Source: Rhyacichthys aspro (Eukaryota; Chordata; Actinopteri; Gobiiformes; Rhyacichthyidae). From it: a stretch of DNA of 64,000 nt. This document shows positions 36,984 through 49,416 of the stretch, one piece after another (the first letter of the stretch is position 1; the number at the start of each line of letters is the position of its first letter). A program made the position numbers and the translations under genes. The notes below the pieces were generated by a model. That model searched no databases, was not told where the DNA came from, and worked only from the letters and a program-made list of their open reading frames with translations. The DNA is taken from the NCBI GenBank assembly GCA_036850595.1, contig CM072156.1, positions 9,293,441 through 9,357,440 of the forward strand, read 5' to 3'.

Positions 36984-37502
36984 TCTGCAAAACATCATGT
37001 TTAAATTGTAAAAAATAACGACAACATGAATAGAAAAACACATAGGAATAGGCAGTACAGCATATATAACCGTTCTCCAAAGCCACACCTTCTTAGTGTC
37101 AAGGGGGAGTGGTCTGAGGAAACTACTTATAACCCATAGGCGATAAACATTTCATAGCCATAAGTATGTCCTAAATTAGTAATTACTTTTTTTCCAAATG
37201 TGATAACATAGAATTCGATAAACTGAGTTTTTTCAAATAAGTTTTACATTATATTAAAACGATGTAAATAAAACCTCAGAATGTAGGTCACATATAGGTA
37301 GTAAAAGACTCTATTTGGCATTTAAGAAGATGTGTAACTGGGTATTTGGTTTAGTAACTTCCTTTTAAGTAAGTTTACTTTAACCACAACAGACATGTCG
37401 ATGAAAAGGTTAAACCTCTAGCGCAAAAATCCAAGTAATCAGCGGCAAAGTTAGCTATCTCGGCTCTTGTAGCTTTTAACCGAAATGGGTCGTCGCCTTA
37501 CC

Positions 37503-38061
37503 TTGCCCAGAGGCTGGTGGTCTACAGAGGCTGTATGCAAGGCTACAGCTTTATACACTTTACTCCTTACAGCTCATCGTTCCATCTTGTTTTTAGGGAA
37601 CGAGAAGATTTGAAAAGACGAGGCTACTGGCGATCCATTCTACACCCGAAAAAACAGGATACGCCCCGCCTTTAATCAGACAAACAAGCGGATATCTGTC
37701 TCACAACTACAATTCCCATCATGCATCACAAGAAGCTTGCGTCATTGTAAAAGACAGAAAAGGGCGGACATTTCAAAGCATCAGTTGTGTGTTTATTTTT
37801 AATGAAAATTGTTCGCTCATTTAAAATAACGAGTTTAGCGGAGCCCCGTTTATAGCATTTGCGACAATTGTCTCCAATTTTCAAACAACTCAATTGGGAG
37901 ACAACCACTGACAACCAAGGATGTCGTTGCCATGGTAATCAAACTTTTAAAGAAACGACGATTAGCGAAGGTTAGCTCGAAATGCTAACCCGCTAAAGTT
38001 TAGTGTCTCTGACCGTTTAACGCCAGCTTTAAAAATGAGTGGACTACTAATGTAATCTGAA
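37503..38061. promoter_or_regulatory. Head-to-head promoter of ccng2 and ccdc158
   Basis: The 5' untranslated ccng2 exon begins somewhere left of about 37620, and the ccdc158 start codon is at 38062. Several CG dinucleotides and no TATA box are visible, as in bidirectional promoters. It holds the X-box-like site at 37926-37939. Confidence 0.55.
37926..37939 (+). promoter_or_regulatory. RFX X-box-like site
   Basis: GTTGCCATGGTAAT matches the RFX X-box palindrome GTTGCCATGGCAAC at 12 of 14 positions, including the perfect GTTGCC half site. It lies 123 bp before the ccdc158 start codon. RFX factors drive ciliary and spermatogenic genes. Confidence 0.55.
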
Positions 38062-41000
38062 ATGTCCTCGGGATTTAGGCCCCTGAAAACCCAGTATACT
38101 GGGCTTTCCTACAAGCATGGCGCTAGCGCGACACAGATTGATCGCGAAACGTTGGGAGCTACAGTACAACCAGAAGGAGCAACAGGTGGTAAGAAAAATA
38201 TAATAAAAAACAATTCTTTCTCAATTTTCTATTATGCATAACATTATATACATAACGCTATTCTTTATAGTTTTGTTTCTCTTGGCTCAGTAGTCTTGAA
38301 CGTTGCTGCTAACGTCTAACTAAAATATTTATATACTCACCTGCAGAGACTAATGGAAGCCATCTGCCACTAACATTTAATACTCTGACACTGGAAAAGT
38401 TAAGGTAAGAATCTTATATGTTGTTCTAATTAGCGTTTCTTTATTTGGCTGACTACTCAATATTAAATGTTGACAGCATGGAGTTAGAGAAGTGTACAAA
38501 GGAAACCCTAAAGCTTCAAGAGGAACTGGAAAATACAACTAGAGTGATGCTGGTGAGATTTGACGGTGCACCTAACACTACCTGCAAGTCCAATGTCTGT
38601 AAGTGAAAATATACTTATTTTAGTATAGTATATAGTATAGTATTAATGTTTTCTATACAGTATAAATACCATAACTGTACGCTAATAATGGTTGCAGGTG
38701 GGGCTCCAGTCCACAACCAGGGACTGGATCATAGTCTGGACAATTCAGACCAACAGGCACCTCCAAGAGTATTTAGCTCTTTAGAAAACAAGGAGTTTGA
38801 AAATGCAATAGATGACTGCCTTCAGCAGTTGACCAACTTAGAGCTGGAAAAGGTTTCTCTTTTTTATCGAGTTATGTTTTTTGTGTTTTAAACAAACAAA
38901 TACATTTTGCTTGAATTTCTTTTGCCTATTATTAACACAGTCTGAACAACAGAAGGCATACATATTTGAAGATTCAATCATCGATCTGCAGACCAAGCTC
39001 CACCAAATCCAAATGGAGAAAGAAATTGTGTCTGACCTTAGGTGAGCAGATTTATACAGTTGTATCTTTAAAAAAGAAATTGCTTTGACCCACAGATGTT
39101 TCATTTGTAGATTGAAGGACTCAAAAAAGCATGTTGAAGAAATGGAAAAGATGCTGCACATTTTGGAGGAAGTCCAAGTTACGAAAAGGTATGGAGACCA
39201 AAGGCAGCAAAAGACAGAAGAAGAGGCTCTGGCACTTAACAGGAAGATAGAGACACTGGAACAGATTTTAAAAGATTATCATACACAGTTTTTCCGTGAG
39301 GTCCAACAGTGGCCTAACAATACTGCAAAGGCCAATGATGAAACCGGATTAAGACATCTGCATTCATCAGCTAAGGAGGATTATAACGAGGAATCTGAAA
39401 GATACCTCAATAAAAATGGATTGGTTGGTAAAATGTGTTTTTTATTGTGGTCCTAATAACTCATACTGCTCTTACTAAGTTTTTTTCTTACATTTATACC
39501 CTTTTGACAGTCTAGAAAACATCTGTTAAATGAAGAACCTAATACTGTGAATGAGCAGAAAGAACGGTAATGATAAGATTTAGATTTATGATTTAAAAAG
39601 CAAATTATGAATCTGTTTTTAGATACTGCTACACTTGTAAACTATACAAATAACACAAGTGTTTGTCGACCTCATGACTTTTGTTAGAGTGGGACAGCTG
39701 ATTGATTGCCTCAGCCAGGAGATGGCGATGTTGTCTGACAAACTGAACTCCTCCAAAAGCGACAGTGTCAGTTTAAGTCTGAAGCTGGAGCTACTAAAGT
39801 AAGTTGCTATTGCTATTCATATGTGCTTGCATCACTGAATAATGACTATATATTTCAAATTTTAAAAAAAGATAAAAGATTCTTGCTTTTACTTAAGAAT
39901 ATTTTATTTTCAGGTGTAGATGATATTTATGAGAACATTTTTTTCATGTCCAGGAAGCTAGCAGAAAGATGCACATTACTACATGAAGCTCAGGTCTTTG
40001 AACTTGGGAAAACTCTCTCCAGCCATGAAAATAAGGCAAGGCATACAAAATATAATGGGAACTATGAGTATATAACGTAGTAAATGTAACAAACTGGTGT
40101 ATCTTCTTTATTGAATTCTGCACACGTTATTGATTGGATGTGTTTATATATACACATATATGTGTGTTATTTAATTCAGTGTTATGTAATGTTAGGTTTG
40201 TTTTCTGGAGCAGCACCTCACTCATGTTTACTCCCAACTTCTGGATGCCCAGAGAGAAAAGGCAAGAATTTTAACACAGGCAGTGGAGCTTAAGGAGCAT
40301 TTCAACCAAATTAAGGTATTGCAGGGCTTCTTGGTAGTCACCCTTAGAAATATTAAATAATATATTTTTGGATACGCCTGTTATAACTTCTCTTAGTATC
40401 TGACTGAAAGTTTTGGAGTTTTCAAAGAGAATAAAAATAAACATGGTTTAGCCATATTTTTTAAATTGAGCTTATATTTCTTTACACTATACTAGATGTT
40501 TTTCTCAATTAATATACATGGTCTTGTGTGCCTTTTACTGTCCCATAGGTGTGCAGTGATCAACAGCAGTGCAAGTTCCAGGAGGAGGTTAAGACTCTGA
40601 GAGGACAACTTGAGACAGCGAGGGAGCAGCTTCGTAGAACTGAGGAGCAGAAAACCTGCCTGCAGGCCTTGTTGGAGCAGAAGACCCAAGAGGGAAGGAA
40701 ATCCCAAGAACTCTTGGAAGAGAAAAGGGTGGACCTGGAGTTCAGGCAACAAGAAGCCCAGCAGGTAATCTACTATAACAGAAAGTGTGTGTGCTTGGGG
40801 AAAGATTAGCTGAAAGGTTTATTATTTCAGACAATCAAATGAATAACACTACGGCAAATTCTACCAACTGATTCTGAGCTGTCTCTCTAACAGAAACATT
40901 TTTGACCTGATTGACATCTCAGAAATGTTTTGTGTACTTTTTTATTGACTACTTTCAGTTAAGCAAAAATGAATGTGTATTGTTGTTACTACTTTCTTGT

Positions 41001-44000
41001 GATACATCTGGCTGCTTTTACAACAAACCTTAATTAACTTAAATGTGTAATGCTTTTTCATCATTATTAATAATGATACTGATTATTTTTTGCAAGTGTT
41101 TTTCCCTAATGTATTTGTTGTGCCAGGCTTTTCATGTGTCTGACTTTCTGAGGGACTGAGTGTTTGTGTACCACCTCTAAAACATTAGTGTGTTGTAACA
41201 TGATGCTGTCCCTGGTGGAATCCAGGGCCATTTGGCTGTGATGGTTAAGGTTAAAAAGACTGGAATGGGGGTGTTAGGTCATTGGGTGTCCTTTATGCCT
41301 TTTGGCACAAACATGTGTTTATGTGTACTCCTCTGAGAAGGTCAAGTTTTTACTGTAAACTGTGAGCTTGCAAGTAGGTATCTCTTCTAATTTAGCCATT
41401 ATTTTTTACAGCACATGGCCTTGCTGGATGAGGCCAGGGACCAGTGCCAAAAGTTGCATACAGAAGCAGAGGTTCTCAGAATAAAGCTGGAGGATAAAGA
41501 GAAAATGATAGATATTCTAAGGGTGCAGCTAGACAGCAGCATTCAAAAGACAGAAGAGAACAGCAACACTATTGACAACCTTCACCAAGAAAACAGCCTC
41601 CTTAGCAACAAGCTAAATCAGCACAAACTGGAAATTCTGCATCTCAGGGTCAGTGCATAAAAGTAAAACACATACTTATTATCTTAAATTGTAGAATCTA
41701 AAAATCTTTACTTTTAAACTGCATTTTTAGGGTTTCTGACATGCAACATCAGAATACATCACAGCATAACATAACTCTGGGCCCTGATGCAGCCACAGGG
41801 CTGAAGAGTTTAGTAACAGTTAACTGTTAAATATTGCAACATTTAAAATCATATTAGTTAGCAATATTAAAATGCATTAAACAATTTTTTTTACTAAAAT
41901 ACATGTTTTGCAAGCATTGAGAAAATACGTTCAGAGGGCATATAGTCATAGCAGCAGTGGACCATAAGCTGCATTTCACTATCTGCAATCTGATGTTCTG
42001 TGTGTGGAAGTTGCAGTCCTTTAGAAGCCCTCAAATCAAATGTGAAAACTATTGTTTTTTTGGGGTTTTTTTAGGCTGAATTAGACCACCACAAGTCAAG
42101 TCTGGCTGCTGTTGAACACAAAAGGTGCCAACTACAGGCCTCTGTGGCTGAGCACAGTCACCGTGTCCAGGAGGAGACCCTAGCAAAACAGCAGCTTACT
42201 ATCCAGCTAGAGCAGCAACACTTTCAGTTACTCACCCTTACTGGTGAGTGGAGCTAATGTCTATCAAATCTAATATCTATGACTATAAACTGCTAAATGC
42301 AGAATATTAATTCAAAGGAAACTGTAGAGCCACAGTCATAGTTTCTTAAGTGTATGCTTTTTTTCCCTTTTTTAAAAAAAATTTTTTATACTACTTTTTA
42401 CTTTTTTTTACTAAAATAATCATCCTTCTGGTGTAAAACAACAAATAATCACAATTGGTGTATTGACATTGTCAACCGAGCACTTCATGTAGTGTATATG
42501 TTGGCTGGTGGGTTAATGTGTGCTTCATTCTCTGGATATAATGCTTATGTTTATCTGGGCACATTTTCAGAGGAACATAAGGAGCTACAACAGATCTACA
42601 GCTGTAAGAACAAGGAGAACGAGGGTGTGGTGCTGAAGCTCCAGAGCCATCTGAAAAATGTCCAGGCAGAACTGGACAAGGTCAGGAGCACTTTGAGGAC
42701 ACTGGAAGGAACCGATGGCCACGGTAGATATAGTGTGTCATATTTGAATATAATTAAAGGATGTGATCTATCTTGTTTGAAAGAAGCATCTTTGTTGTGC
42801 TTGTAATTATACAGCTACATCACACTGTTATGAATTTAAGTCAAACCATCAGCATTTGCAGATAATGTCATCAAAGGTTTACAAAAAACGTATGTCCAAT
42901 CCTGAGACATTCTGAAGATGAAAGAGTAATAAATTATACCATATCTTTAACATTTTAACATGGTTAGTCACAAAGCCCATGAGAACTCTGGCTCTGTTGC
43001 ACTCCTCTAATCTTGAAGAGAACATCTGGTATTTCTTTCTTTGATTAACTATCTTATCTTTCATTATTGGTTAATCTTTATTGTAGCCGTTCAAGTGGCC
43101 CTTAGCATGCAGAAAGAGATCACTGCAAGGAGAAAGCAGATCGACTCTCTGCAGAGTAAAATCCAACACCTCGAGGAGACGAAGGGGAAACTTTGTCAGG
43201 TGACTAATATGAGTGTTTAAATGTGGTGTTCAGTAATCAGTCTTGTGTGGGGGTTGTACTGCCAAGCATAAATTCAGTTTGCAAATTGCCTAAAATTAAT
43301 GTATTTGTCAAAAATTAATTGTTTACAGTTAAGGAAGAGGGGGGTTGCATTGCACAATTCAAAATTAAACTTGGTTTAGTCAAGCACAGTTACTCAAAAT
43401 GATACCCATTTTAATTAGTTTGGTTATGTAATAGAAGCAATATTAAATGCATTAAGTCTTAAAAAGATGCACTGTCACATGTAATAGAAAATTTTAATAT
43501 TATTTACAATCACAGACAAATAGATAACTAATTTCCACTAATTTGTTTAACTCCAAATTAAGGAAAAGCTCAACCTGAACCTCAAAAACAAGCACCACCT
43601 ACAAGAACTTGCATTAAATCAAATGGAAAAGCAACAGCTTGCCAAAGAGTTGGAGGCAGTACAATCAAAAGACAAACAATTAAGAAAGCGAATCAGTGAA
43701 CTGGAAGAAATACTTCATAAGGTCAGTAATATTTATGTTACATTCTTTTAATGGTAATTTCTACCTTAGAAACTAGTCTGTTAGTGTGTAATCGTTGCAT
43801 ATCTTACTTGTAAATATATGAAAAGATGTCAGAGAGACTTGCAGACTGTCAGGATTTCATCCAGCTGCAGGAGCAAGCATTTTATCGCCTTAAACTCAGA
43901 CATGCCCTGGACTTGAAGGTACTTGCTCTTTAAAGGTGGAAACCGACCCTTGTTCCAGATAATTTCACTGTGTATTGTTTGTAATTAAAAAGACTTTCTT

Positions 44001-45570
44001 GTATAGGCATCAAGAAAATGTAATCATGGAAATTTTGTCTTTATTTAGGAATGCCACAGTCAAAATCCAGGCACTGCTCTAAATGTAAGTCTTCGTGTAT
44101 ACACCTAGTCTCCTCTGCCCTCACTGCTCCACTCTTCCCAGCATACCAAAAGCCCTCACCTCAAGGTGCTGCCTGAACCTCTAGGTCTCCCAATGTGAGG
44201 GCCAATGAAGTCCATCTGTGAATCATTGTTTTTACTGGCCTCTCAGACGCAAAACTCAGCACATCTGTTTGATGTAAAATTAAACCAGTGCATAGTATTA
44301 CATTCCTGTGGTATGGAGAAACACATCCTTATATTACATTGTTATATTGTGTTTTTATTTCACTTTATCCTCTGGAATAAATATTCATTCATTGATTTAA
44401 TTGCAGTTGACATATTTTATCTTTTCTTTTCCATTTTCTTAGAATGGATTTTTGAAGACTAAAACCCAGCAAGGCAGTCCCACCTCAGATCATAGGTCTC
44501 TTAACAAAGATCTACAAGGAGTGATTTCAGAGAAGCACCGACCACACACTAACCCCACCAGCAGCATCCATAGGAGGAGGTCTGCTCCGGAGAGTGTGCA
44601 AAGAACTGCATTGTACGTTGGCTTCTATTCCCACACACTACAGGATTAGCTTTGTTCAGAGGCTAGCTAAGGTCATATCTGAAAATCATGTGATAAGTAA
44701 CAAAGGAGCAAAAATTCACTGGAGTGGGGAGGGGTTATTAATGTGTAGTTTCACTACACATGTACACCAGTAGGCTTGTAACAGGCAGTTTTTTAGTTCA
44801 TAAGAAAACATCTCTGGTGTATCAAGTGATTTGTAATTGTTCTGTGGAATGTTATTGTTTTTATTAAACAATGCTCTAAATGTTACTTTTACAGTTCCAC
44901 TGACAAAACTGAAGCAATGTGTGGCATCGGGCATCGAAGAAAACACTGTGGGAGGTAAGGAAGAACAGTCCAATAAGACTCACAGGACCTCCATGTTACA
45001 TCATCTACACGTGAAATCCTTGACCTTGTCTAATTCTTGTTAGAGACAGAGTTTGGCATACAGTGCAGGTTATAATTTTCACAAAGCCCTGGTTGATATT
45101 ATGAATCTGTTTCAAGTAAAATATAAATTAAAACAATATAATATTGAAAAATTTAATATAGGAACAGAGCAGTGACTTAAGAGCCGGCCCTGGGCTATTC
45201 CCAGAGAAAACTGAAGGTCTCAAAGGTTACTTATGTAATCTACAGTTCTCATAGCATAAAAAGTTCTGTATAGAAGGTATGTGAACTAAGGTATGTCTGT
45301 GTGTAAAATGTGTACAGTGAATCACATCATCTGAAGACCACTGAGCTAAATAGAAAAATGCATCACAACTCATTTAGTCAAGGTAAGTTTTAATCTTCTT
45401 GATAAACTGCGAAAATCTTTATGTACAACCCTATTAATTTCAGTGTTTATTATTTCTTCCTAGAGCCACTTACGTCAACTCCAACAGCAGCTACATCCTC
45501 TCCACAGCTGCTGCCTCTGGGCCGCAGGTCACCTGTGCACTCACTGCTCACTTCTGACCCAAACAGCTAA
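38062..45570 (+). CDS. ccdc158: Coiled-coil domain protein CCDC158
   Basis: CCDC158 is a long coiled-coil protein of unknown molecular role, testis-biased in mammals. Twenty-two exons keep one frame: 38062-38188, 38347-38404, 38477-38598, 38698-38852, 38941-39041, 39111-39423, 39511-39566, 39688-39798, 39954-40035, 40196-40315, 40549-40764, 41412-41648, 42075-42243, 42571-42723, 43087-43199, 43563-43721, 43826-43918, 44049-44084, 44443-44612, 44895-44954, 45318-45382, 45464-45570. The product has 940 residues against about 1113 in human. Heptad-rich coiled coil fills roughly residues 120-800. Recognisable human matches are IDLQTKLHQIQMEKE, LRTLEGTDGHAVQVALSMQK with QIDSLQSKIQHLEE, and the terminal SPVHSLLTS. 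The intron after 40035 begins GC, not GT. The last five exons encode a Ser/Thr/Arg-rich, probably disordered tail. Confidence 0.88.
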
Positions 45571-45662
45571 TGCTTTATGTTGTAGATAATGTGCATCATA
45601 TTGTGCAAATCACATCCAAACCATCACATTTGTGTAACTTCAAATTCTATTTATTTATTTTT

Positions 45663-45668
45663 AATAAA
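45663..45668 (+). terminator. Polyadenylation signal of ccdc158
   Basis: AATAAA 93 bp after the ccdc158 stop. The converging fam47e-like stop is only 160 bp further on. Confidence 0.7.
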
Positions 45669-45823
45669 GTTTTACAAAACATTAAAAAAAACGGAGCCCA
45701 TTCTATGTTATTTTGAAATACTCTGTACTTATTGTCACTCAGTTGATCCTTTTTAAAAGAATTTTAGAAGTAATGTTGTATGCACCCAGAGCCTGTTACT
45801 TCTCCATTATCTGTAGTCAATTT

Positions 45824-46918
45824 TTATTTGATGGACACTCCTTCATCCTTATTTGGCTCTGCACAGTCTTCTTCTTCTGCATGTCCAATGTGAAGATAAG
45901 TAATATTTCTGGAGGTGCTGTTGTTTGTACACATATCTGGGTACAAAACTGACAACACTTTACCAAATAGCTGCCAAGGAAATTAAGACAACAATGAGAA
46001 TATATTTTCACACATGTATAAAGGTCCTCCGGTTGGTCTTACCTCTGCAGGCATGTGGTCTTTATAATGTGGGTGCTGGGTTAAAGGATGCTGTGTGAGC
46101 TTATCCTCCACAGCTGCCACATATTCTCTGCGCCTCTTCTTTTGTATCATCTCCTTAGAGAAACATGCATGTTCTTTAGAAACTGGCTGTTTAGGCACTT
46201 GGGTGGAGCTGTTGCTGTGGCTGTGATTTTGATTGGTAGTGAGTATAACTGGTGAGATTCCCATGTGAGTCCAGGATGGAGCTAGAGAGCAGTCATCAAA
46301 GCCTTTACTTATGAGCAAGGAAGGTCTGGTTGTCGAAGATTTAAGATACTTTGTCTGCAATCTCTCCTTGTACCTGCACGTTTAGGAAAATATGTAATTA
46401 AGAATCATTTTTCTGAAAAATGAGAAAGTCAAACATTTGCTCTTTGTCCTATATTTACATTACATTTTAATATTAGCAATATTATTCAGACCACAGCCTT
46501 GTCTCTGGCATTTGTGAGAGGTCTACATATGTCCCTTCTTTCAACATGGACCTAAATCACTCTTCTGTCCCTGGACACAGACAGACACATACCAGCTCTC
46601 TGAGGATAAAGATAACTTTACTTCTTTGGGCATGTTGCATGTGCTATAAAAAGCACCTATTCTATATTTGTGGCACATTATTTTTCTGTCCATTCCGAAG
46701 GTAATGGTATTATTGTCCACATGGCAGTAGTTTATACTTAAGTTAAATAAAAATTATGTGGAATGAATGAATTGAATAGAGTAAGAAAGATATTAACTGC
46801 ACTCAAAAAAGACAACGTTTTATTTAAGCAGCATATTTCTTAAACTTTTCTATAAAATATTTTGGAAAGAGCAAGCCACTTACCAAGGAAAAATGGTCTG
46901 GGTATGCCTTGTTTCCAT
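45824..46918 (-). CDS. fam47e: FAM47E-like protein (short)
   Basis: FAM47E is reported in mammals to interact with PRMT5 and affect its stability; fish function is unknown to me. Three exons (46918-46884, 46373-46043, 45970-45824) join in frame to 170 residues, starting METRHTQTIFPWYKER. The human match is the FAM47 N-terminal block: LLISKGFDDC aligns with human PRKGLDDF, EDKLTQHPL with EAHLTPHPL, and MPAELFGKVLSVLYPD with MPIELLSKVLEVLDPD. Human FAM47E has about 393 residues, so the C-terminal two thirds is absent here. The stop after SIK is clean, and no further in-frame exon is visible before the ccdc158 poly(A) site. The tail is acidic (HAEEEDCAEPNKDE). Its place between ccdc158 and scarb2 matches human 4q21 and supports the call. 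Confidence 0.75.
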
Positions 46919-47382
46919 TACTTTGTTTGTTGTTTGATCGCTGTGTGAAGGAACAAATCTGTCTCATTACCCTCAAAGTTTGTTACTTGGTCACTATGGG
47001 AACAACAACACAATGATTCAGAGGAGGCGTATTACATCACATAACCATATATGTTGAAAAGAAAAGCCAGTGTGCTTGCCAGTGGTTTCCTTAAGTCTAT
47101 TTTGCCTCATACAAGTTGACATGAGCTCTGGTATATAAACAGCCTGTTGCAGAAGTGTATGAGAGGTGAAATGTGATTACCTACAAATCTAAGTATAGGA
47201 TGTTTATATATGTGACCGCAGCTGTTTGTTTGACAGTGAATGATAAAAACAAAAGGACTTGGCGTACTAAGTTAAAGCCTCAAAGACTTAATACATATCT
47301 ACAAATGAAATTTAGAATCAAATGTGCAAGCTGTGAGCACTAGGGGGCTCTCTTTGTCTGACAGTAGAACTTCAAATGCACT

Positions 47383-47440
47383 GTTTTAATTTATTGTAAA
47401 CATGAATGCTGTGTTTTAATTTACTGTGAATATGAATGCT
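47383..47440 (+). repeat. 30-bp imperfect tandem repeat
   Basis: Two units begin GTTTTAATTTA at 47383 and 47413 and end ATGAATGCT, differing at a few bases. Confidence 0.75.
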
Positions 47441-49386
47441 TTGGAATTAAAACGTAAAAGCCAGTTAAAGAAAGCTAGACCTATGTTGCAATGCGAAATC
47501 ATATCAAAGTGTAAGGAGGGTATTTTACAGGAGTAAAAGGAAAGTTAGTTTCTTCAGGGGAACCTTCAAAGCAAATATTATTTTCTTTGTGACTATAGTA
47601 TAGTGGTTTAAATGGTGGTAAGCATTAATTCATAATAGTTCAGCCAAGTGGATTTATGTTTAGCCTTGATCATGATTGCACAGTTTGGTCTTTGCTGCTC
47701 TTGTTGTTATTGTACTGAACTTCATCACATGCCAATCCCATCAGGGCTGGTGAATTAACTAATTAGCCTGAGTTCAGTTCCCCAGACTGCCTTACTGTTC
47801 AAACACAAGGGAAAACACCGCAGGGACAGAGCAACTACTGTTTCCCTCCTTTCAATGCTGCTGGACCCTTTTTGATAGCTGCAAACTAACTCAGTAAACA
47901 GTTTCAATACAGTCAGTAAACTGTTTAATGTGCTGTTTTAGCCGGCAAACTCGTTTTTGACTGCAGCAACAATAATTCAGAATACATTTGAAAAAACAGT
48001 TTCAAAGATGGTTGGATGGATGGAGTATTACATTTAATGATTAACCAAAGACACATACATTGATGAGTCACTCTTCAAAAAACATATAAAGTCACTAACA
48101 AGAAACAAAATTCTGCACACTGAAATATTGTCTAATAAATAGACAGATTATTCTTTTCATGAAAGTTGCTGTCTTCAGTACATGTTTGGATAAAGGGCTT
48201 ATATTGTCTGACAGTTGTTTATCTGTCTAGCTGTTCAAAGTCTCTTCCTTGCGCCTATACATTCCTCGTGCGGTCACAGGACTGCTCTCAGACGACAGCA
48301 TGATGCAGCAGTTACACCACTCCAGGAGATAAATGGTGCCATTTCTGGCAGGACTTCCTCCTTGAATGTAATTTTAAAATTCCAAAACTAATGGAATTTA
48401 TACTTTATTTTATGAAGACATTAGGGACCAACTTTTACTACCACATGTTGGTTATTGCCAAACTCCTGATCAGATCTTGTGTTTTTTTCCTTGGCTTATC
48501 AGCCTACTTTATTATAGCAAGGAAATGCCTGAAACTTGATTGAACTGGATTTCCTTTGCATGTATCTACACTAATAAATAAGTAAAAGATGACACCAGTG
48601 AAATAAACAATTGGCCTGCAATGGCTGTACACCTGCCCTGACTTACTCAGCCACTTAAAATATAATATAGGATGTAAAAAGCAAATGTTTGAGTCAGACA
48701 TGTCAAGCCTGTGGAATTCATTCATACATTCACTCATTCATTCATTCATATTTTTATGCATGCATTGGTTTCATATATGCACATTCAAAAAACAAAAGCA
48801 CAGGAAACTTTTAATTTTCCTCTGGAGACTTTCTACTACTCCTTGACAGAAAAAGTACAATTGAGGGAAACTTGTTTGTTACACGGGAAATGTTTTTGTT
48901 TATGGCAAAAATCTGTTAATTTGGCAACGTACTTGCTTTGTTTTCCAATGAAAACAAGCTTGTTCCATTTGTGGCCATCTTTTAGGAAATCAAGCCATTA
49001 CAGAAGACAATGTAGTATAAGTGTTGTGCAAATGTAAGATGGCATGTGTACAGGATGCATTTCAGGTGTGGCTCCGACAGTTTCCCGTTGTCCTGTGCTC
49101 TAGCTGGCAAAGTCAAATCTATTGTTGTTATGGTTCAGTATTTCTGAAGCTACAAGGCATTCAATGCTTGAAATGCTTGTGTTTCTCTTGTCTCTTCTTT
49201 GTCTTCATAACAGTATTAATTATCTTTTCTAGTTAGGAAGCACTTGGGTCAGCGACATTAGAAGCTAGCTTACACAAATTATGGACCACATATTCAATAT
49301 CAATTTGCAGTGGATAGAGGCTACCGTGCATTTTCATTTTAACATTTTTAAAGTGTGGTTGTGTTTATCTTCTCAGTATAGGTGGA

Positions 49387-49416
49387 TTGGCTGACCTATT
49401 CTCATGGGTCAGCCAA
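49387..49416. repeat. Perfect 10-bp inverted repeat (hairpin)
   Basis: TTGGCTGACC at 49387-49396 and its exact complement GGTCAGCCAA at 49407-49416 flank a 10-bp loop. Both arms carry TTGGC/GCCAA, the NFI half site, although the spacing is larger than a classic NFI dimer site. Confidence 0.7.

Noticed and set aside
38117..38185. Alternative ccdc158 start MALARHRLIAKRW in another frame
   Set aside because: It does not continue in frame into the next exons, while the ATG at 38062 joins all 22 exons without a stop.
45983..46360. The fam47e-like middle exon read as a one-exon gene
   Set aside because: Its last codons run past a good donor; splicing to 45970 restores the conserved MPAELFGKVL match.
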